Origin: an uncultured Pirellulales bacterium
GTDB taxonomy: Bacteria; Planctomycetota; Planctomycetia; Pirellulales; Lacipirellulaceae
DNA length: 9,965 bases
Assembly: GCA_947258835.1 (NCBI GenBank)
Contig: CAMYJY010000052.1
Location: 1-9,965 of the forward strand
Direction: 5' to 3'
The position numbers and the translations under genes were made by a program. Below are positions 6,784 through 9,965 of the stretch, piece by piece. The notes beneath the pieces are model-generated. The model was not told the DNA's origin, did no database searches, and saw nothing but the letters and a program-made list of their open reading frames with translations. The stretch's first letter is position 1. Every line of letters starts with the position of its first letter.

Positions 6784-7617
6784 TCAGGAGCGGGCCAGAC
6801 GCGTAGTCGCCGGCTGGCACTCCTGCACGCGCTGCTTTGTTTGTCGTATCGGGACGCTATTCACCAGCGACACCAACACGAAGCTCAGCAACATCAGTAA
6901 GTACCAGGCGTTCAATTTCGCCAGGGGAACCATTTGCCACCCGGTGGTTTGGTTGGGGTAGATCCAAACATTGGAGTAGGTGGCGATATTTTCAGCAAAC
7001 CAAATAAAGAGAGCCACCAAGAACCAGCCCAACAAAATTGGCATGTGGCGATGTGTTTTGATGATTTTGAAGTAGATGTTGGTGCGGTAGAACAGCATCA
7101 CCGTGAGGGCCAACAGCACCCAGCGGAAGTCGGTGGTGTAGTGATGCGTGAAGAAATTGGCGTAAATCAATGCGACCAAGAAGAGGGTGATGCCTTTGGG
7201 TGGATAATGAGAATATTCGAAATTGAAAATTCGCCAGATCCTGGCAATGTAGCTGCCCACGGCACTGTACATAAAGCCGGCGAATAGTGGTACGTTGCCG
7301 ATGCCGAAAACGAATTCTTCCGGGTAGGACCAAGAGCCAATATCAGCGGACGTTTTAAACAGTTCCATGACGGTGGCTACGACGTGAAAAACGACTATCA
7401 CCATCGCCTCTCGCCAGGTCTCCAGTTTGGCGAGCAAAAGAAAGCACTGAAAAGCAATGGCGGCAATCAAAATAAAGTCATAGCGGTGCAAGCTTTCGAT
7501 GGGGTACCAGTATCGAGTGATCAGCATGACGGCCAGGAGAAAGCCACCAAACATAGAGGCCGATGCTTGTTTGATGCCGAAGAGCCAAAATTCGTAGGCT
7601 AATTTTTTGACATTCAT
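6784..7617 (-). CDS. DUF817 family integral membrane protein
   Basis: A 277-residue multi-pass membrane protein that I assign to DUF817 (the Bacillus YoaT family), which has no established function. About eight hydrophobic segments are visible, starting around residues 21-35, 48-63, 71-84, 107-125, 143-157, 165-178, 193-208 and 236-253. Conserved-looking polar motifs are FKTSADIGSWSYPE (87-100), ANFFTHHYTTDFRW (153-166) and AENIATYSNVWIYPNQTTGW (208-227). The start is ATG 7617 (MNVKKLAYEF); an in-frame upstream start at 7710 would add 31 residues with no membrane or signal character and is unlikely. No strong ribosome-binding site is seen. It stands alone, with terminators on its 3' side and about 440 non-coding bases on its 5' side. 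The last ~20 residues (from about IRQTKQRV) are a polar cytoplasm-type tail. Confidence 0.85.
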   Translation of the reverse strand: MNVKKLAYEFWLFGIKQASASMFGGFLLAVMLITRYWYPIESLHRYDFILIAAIAFQCFLLLAKLETWREAMVIVVFHVVATVMELFKTSADIGSWSYPEEFVFGIGNVPLFAGFMYSAVGSYIARIWRIFNFEYSHYPPKGITLFLVALIYANFFTHHYTTDFRWVLLALTVMLFYRTNIYFKIIKTHRHMPILLGWFLVALFIWFAENIATYSNVWIYPNQTTGWQMVPLAKLNAWYLLMLLSFVLVSLVNSVPIRQTKQRVQECQPATTRLARS

Positions 7618-8053
7618 GTTTTTATTGTTCCGACGATGGGTCCGAAGCACTCGGCTGCAGACGCAACCTGGAGGTTTGAATTTTTTTGGGGTGTGTTGAT
7701 GGGGTGCCACTGCTGATTTGTCTCAATCGTGTTCGGCACAAGATTTGAGGCAACCGTCTGCGTGCGACGACAGCAATTCACACTCTTCTCAGCCATTCCT
7801 GTGGCAGCAAAGGAACCACAACGAAACAACGCGACGACGAACAAAGACGTATTTTTCGTTTGTTGATTCGTGGTGGACGTTGTTTCCGTTGTTTCGTCGT
7901 GGTTCAAAATTCCCATCTGGGTCGAAGCCCCAGCTTCGGTTGTGGTGATTTGACCACTCAGGCGTGGGCGGCGATGGTGTGGCAGCTCCGTGGGACAACC
8001 TGCAGGATGGATGAGCTAAAGTATAGCTCACTGCCGGGATTTGGAGGCGTCCT
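7618..8053. other. Non-coding region between DUF817 and the abiE pair
   Basis: No supportable gene is seen. Two overlapping opposite open frames of 76-100 codons cover part of it, but they run through an inverted-repeat element and their translations look like chance (rich in Thr, Arg, Asn and Cys). Besides the 93-bp inverted repeat at 7813-7905 there is a small hairpin CGAAGC-CCCA-GCTTCG at 7923-7938. A second hairpin, GAGCTA-AAGTA-TAGCTC, lies at 8013-8029, downstream of the abiEii stop. It lacks a T-run and so is not a classical terminator. The promoter of the DUF817 gene should lie near 7620-7720, but I see no clear consensus. Confidence 0.55.
7813..7905. repeat. 93-bp inverted-repeat element
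   Basis: The left arm GAACCACAACGAAACAACG (7813-7831) and right arm CGTTGTTTCGTCGTGGTTC (7887-7905) are 19 bp long and complementary with one mismatch. Inside them, a weaker second level of pairing links CGACGAACAAAGACG on the left with the region around TTTGTTGATTCGTGG on the right, around a T-rich centre (ATTTTTCG). No transposase or target duplication is visible. It could be a worn miniature mobile element or a long RNA hairpin in the leader of the DUF817 gene. Confidence 0.6.
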
Positions 8054-9004
8054 TCATTGCTGGGCTGGATCGAGCTGGGCCTCGTCGGGAGACCATGGCC
8101 CGGTGGGAACCCAGTGTTGCGGGAAATCTTGGTTGTTGTGGATGGCAACTGCCGGAGGCAGGAGAAAACCGTGCAGGAATTCCAGGACGTCTGGCAGTCG
8201 TAGATGGGCCGGCTGGAGGTTGCCTCTGGAGAGAAAAGCGGACCACTGTTTTGCTTTGGCGGTGTCTGCGGAGAATTCGGCCGTTAGTGCCAGCGGTGCG
8301 GTCGCAGGCACGTTGGTACCACGTCGCTCGAATGTGGCCCGCATCGCACCCGCTAGCAGCGGGCCATCGAATTCAAATTCCTGGGCCAGGATCCACAGAT
8401 CGAAAAAGTCTTTCATGCGGCTGTTGGTCATGCCGAGCAGGACCAGGGCTTGGAATTTTTCGGCGACCACCGTTTCTCGCGGATACGATTTCAGACGCGG
8501 TACGGCGTGATTGAGCAGCGTGGGATAATCGATTTCTTCCGGTTGGGGGTGGATGGCATCGCCGAATCCGATGTCTACTTGGAGAGGCACCCGCGCGTTT
8601 ACCAAAGACGCCACCAGTCTGGCACGGATCCCTTGGTACGCATCTTCGGTTTTGATCTGCTCGACCTGAATTGATTTTTGGTCGAAGGTTAAGCCGTCGT
8701 CTGGGACGTCGATGGCGCAGATTTCTTGCAGCATGATGGCGATGCGCTGGGGGGAGGGCTCGCCAAAGCCCAACAAGTCCACGTCGCGTGTAGGCCGATG
8801 GGGTTGATCGGACCACAGTTGAAACAACACCGCACCCTTGAGGATGAACTGGTGCACATAGGGGGATTGGGAGATGCGATAGAGAAGTCGCTCCGTGCCA
8901 TAACGACTGAGTAAATATTCAAAGGCTTCGCCGCGTGCGCGGGCTAGGTTGCGCAGTTTTTGGCGGACCGAGGCAGCCACGTTGGTGATTTGGCGGTCGG
9001 TCAT
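8054..9004 (-). CDS. AbiEii/AbiGii-like nucleotidyltransferase toxin
   Basis: A 316-residue protein of the AbiEii/AbiGii family, the toxin half of type IV AbiE abortive-infection/toxin-antitoxin pairs. It belongs to the DNA polymerase beta-type nucleotidyltransferase superfamily. Motifs (from ATG 9004) are LKGAVLFQLW (56-65) leading to TRDVDLLG (72-79, acidic pair Asp75/Asp77), LQVDIGFGD (141-149, third carboxylate Asp144), PRETVVAEKFQAL (175-187, Lys183) and SRMKDFFDLW (195-204). All four expected motifs are present, although motif I has G-A where G-S is usual. The extra 33 residues available from an upstream start lie inside the partner gene and are not family-like. The ATG overlaps the stop of the AbiEi gene as ATGA, indicating coupled translation with the antitoxin first. 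A proline-rich tail ends the protein. The family is certain; phage defence by this copy is inference. Confidence 0.9.
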   Translation of the reverse strand: MTDRQITNVAASVRQKLRNLARARGEAFEYLLSRYGTERLLYRISQSPYVHQFILKGAVLFQLWSDQPHRPTRDVDLLGFGEPSPQRIAIMLQEICAIDVPDDGLTFDQKSIQVEQIKTEDAYQGIRARLVASLVNARVPLQVDIGFGDAIHPQPEEIDYPTLLNHAVPRLKSYPRETVVAEKFQALVLLGMTNSRMKDFFDLWILAQEFEFDGPLLAGAMRATFERRGTNVPATAPLALTAEFSADTAKAKQWSAFLSRGNLQPAHLRLPDVLEFLHGFLLPPAVAIHNNQDFPQHWVPTGPWSPDEAQLDPAQQ

Positions 9005-9597
9005 ACCAGCGCCTCCATGTAGGGCTGCATGATGTTCTGCATGCGGCAGACTTTGGCTGCTTGCCACAGCTGGTCGCTGGTGGCTTTTTTTTGTGACCAG
9101 CAATCTCGCAGTGCCTCCAGCGCCACGTCGAGACCGATCTTGTGGCGGTACTTAAAGCAGTCCGCCACCGTTTTGGCGGGTGCGTAGACGCGGAGCGTGC
9201 CTCCCCGGAGCGGATGTTCTTGTACGTCGTGCGCCAGCGCCGCCCCCGAAAAACGAACCACTCGCAGAGGGGGGTAATCGACGCGGGGCCGTCGTGCCTT
9301 TTCTGCAATGGCCATCCAGACCTCGTAGGGGGCTTGCGTTGTCAGCTCGTGGAACCTGAGGGCACTGAGCAGACAGAGGGTGCCGCCGGGTACGCGGCTG
9401 CAGGCTTCCAGGAGGGTTTGGTTTTCGCCGAAATCCGTCCCCGGCAGGACGTAGATGCCCCGGCTCGGTCTTTCCAGCAGGCCGGCGGCGTGGAGTTTAT
9501 TGAGGTAGACCGCCGAGATACCGGCCGCTTCGGCATCACGGGGGCGGACCAGCCCCTTCTCTTTAGCGATGGCCAGGATTTTTTCGCGTTTGGTCAT
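9001..9597 (-). CDS. AbiEi-like antitoxin and transcriptional repressor
   Basis: A 198-residue protein of the AbiEi antitoxin type. The N-terminal winged helix-turn-helix (~1-50) contains RPRDAEAAGISAVYLNKL and ends in the characteristic RGIYVL (46-51). The C-terminal domain contains LCLLSALRFHELT (74-86) and PAKTVADCFKYRHKIGL (140-156), typical of the family. In characterised AbiE systems this protein counteracts AbiEii without binding it and represses its own promoter at inverted repeats. ATG 9597 is chosen because it begins the family-like sequence MTKREKILAI; the in-frame start at 9648 would lie upstream of the -10 box described at 9637-9642. There is no Shine-Dalgarno before the ATG. It is the first gene of a two-gene unit with the AbiEii-like toxin, overlapping by ATGA. 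Confidence 0.88.
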   Translation of the reverse strand: MTKREKILAIAKEKGLVRPRDAEAAGISAVYLNKLHAAGLLERPSRGIYVLPGTDFGENQTLLEACSRVPGGTLCLLSALRFHELTTQAPYEVWMAIAEKARRPRVDYPPLRVVRFSGAALAHDVQEHPLRGGTLRVYAPAKTVADCFKYRHKIGLDVALEALRDCWSQKKATSDQLWQAAKVCRMQNIMQPYMEALV

Positions 9598-9598
9598 G

Positions 9599-9644
9599 GT
9601 AAGAAAGTGTCGGGGTTTGTTGGCAAGTCCCGACATATTCTTAC
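9599..9644 (-). promoter_or_regulatory. Inverted-repeat operator candidate for the abiE pair
   Basis: GTAAGAAAGTGTCGGG (9599-9614) and CCCGACATATTCTTAC (9629-9644) are complementary at 14 of 16 positions, with a 14-base spacer. The element ends one base before the AbiEi ATG and its distal arm contains the -10 hexamer. A repressor bound here would block polymerase. Known AbiEi proteins bind inverted repeats at their own promoter, so this is the expected site by position and symmetry. Binding itself is inferred. Confidence 0.65.
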
Positions 9645-9664
9645 TCATGAGCGGAGGATGTCAA
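9637..9664 (-). promoter_or_regulatory. Predicted promoter of the abiE-type operon
   Basis: On the minus strand a perfect TTGACA (-35, 9664-9659) is followed after 16 bases by AAGAAT (-10, 9642-9637, 4/6 to consensus). Transcription would start near 9630, giving a leader of about 33 bases to ATG 9597. This is the best consensus match in the window. Confidence 0.55.
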
Positions 9665-9965
9665 GCGACGGCCGGAAAATGTGCCTTGTTCCCGCCTCCG
9701 GCGCCAGGCTAATTGATGCCAGCTCATGAATATAGCCGCTCGAGCGCTCCCTTTTTGCCTTTCTGAGATAGCGGCCTCCGGCCGCCATCTCAGAAAGTGC
9801 AGTATATTTCTGAGGAGTATTTTTACCGAGAGGCTCGTGCAGCGAATGAGCCTACGGTTTTGGTTCGATTGATTTCTAGAGCAGTTTACGGAAATACGTG
9901 GTTGTGATGCATGTGAAAACCAAGGGGAGCCACGCAGTGCGACCCGATGGCAGCACAACGCATTT
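9665..9965. other. Gene-poor right edge upstream of the abiE pair
   Basis: No gene is firmly supported in these 300 bases. A leftward open frame of 105 codons runs through both the palindrome at 9759-9797 and the abiE promoter, and looks spurious. At the very edge a rightward frame opens at ATG 9907 and runs off the window (MHVKTKGSHAVRPDGSTTH); there is no ribosome-binding site and I do not recognise it. Confidence 0.4.
9759..9797. repeat. 39-bp palindrome
   Basis: CTTTCTGAGAT (9759-9769) pairs with ATCTCAGAAAG (9787-9797), and GCGGCC (9771-9776) with GGCCGC (9780-9785). One mismatch (A9770/C9786) and a three-base loop interrupt it, for 17 paired bases in all. No T-run follows on either strand within a few bases, so it is not a standard terminator. 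TTCTGAG recurs once more just to the right. Confidence 0.65.

Noticed and set aside
6784..7617. Carotenoid-biosynthesis (CruF-like) identity for the membrane protein
   Set aside because: There is a vague likeness in the Tyr/Pro/Trp-rich loops, but the overall helix pattern and motifs fit DUF817 better.
7614..7948. Two opposite small open frames (76 and 100 codons)
   Set aside because: They overlap each other and run through an inverted repeat; the translations show no domain and no ribosome-binding site.
9862..9870. GGTTCGATT resembling a tRNA T-loop
   Set aside because: No flanking five-base stem, acceptor stem or anticodon arm can be built around it.
9641..9958. 105-codon leftward open frame
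   Set aside because: It crosses a 39-bp palindrome and the abiE promoter; the composition is Arg/Ser-rich with no domain.

Overview
The window is GC-rich bacterial chromosomal DNA. It looks like a planctomycete, most likely Pirellulaceae. That assignment rests on general impression: the long lipoprotein-type S9 peptidase, gene starts with weak or no Shine-Dalgarno, and families of short GC-rich dispersed repeats (cores AGCGACCAACGGGAGCG and GGTGGGGCTTCGCCCCAGCC) between genes. No marker gene proves it. Six protein genes are well supported, and no rRNA, tRNA, CRISPR array or insertion-sequence transposase was seen.

Layout. 1-288: no gene. 289-2793 (-): full-length ComEC/Rec2 DNA-uptake channel with OB-type, Competence and metallo-beta-lactamase domains. 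2794-3186: divergent intergenic region with a candidate promoter for the rightward genes. 3187-5424 (+): exported S9 (prolyl oligopeptidase family) peptidase with a lipoprotein-like leader. It overlaps by ATGA with 5421-6443 (+), a type I DAHP synthase of the Thermotoga TM0343 kind (first step of the shikimate pathway). 6444-6783: convergent intergenic region made almost wholly of repeats and terminator-like hairpins. 6784-7617 (-): DUF817 multi-pass membrane protein. 7618-8053: non-coding, with a 93-bp inverted-repeat element. 8054-9004 and 9001-9597 (-): an AbiE-type pair (AbiEi-like winged-helix antitoxin/repressor followed by AbiEii-like nucleotidyltransferase toxin), again overlapping by ATGA. 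9598-9965: a consensus-like promoter whose -10 lies in a 16-bp inverted repeat, then gene-poor DNA with another long palindrome.

Two points stand out. First, a ~95-bp dispersed repeat lies inside the 5' coding region of the S9 peptidase, where it encodes the basic segment before the signal-peptide hydrophobic core, including a 9-residue tandem repeat. A homologous copy lies in inverted orientation just after the DAHP synthase stop codon, where its duplicated module forms two successive intrinsic terminators. Second, the abiE pair is preceded by TTGACA-16-AAGAAT with an inverted repeat covering the -10 and the start site, a ready explanation for autorepression by the AbiEi-like protein. The genes otherwise look like unrelated neighbours (uptake, proteolysis, aromatic biosynthesis, membrane protein, phage defence/toxin-antitoxin). 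I saw no clearly new multi-gene system.
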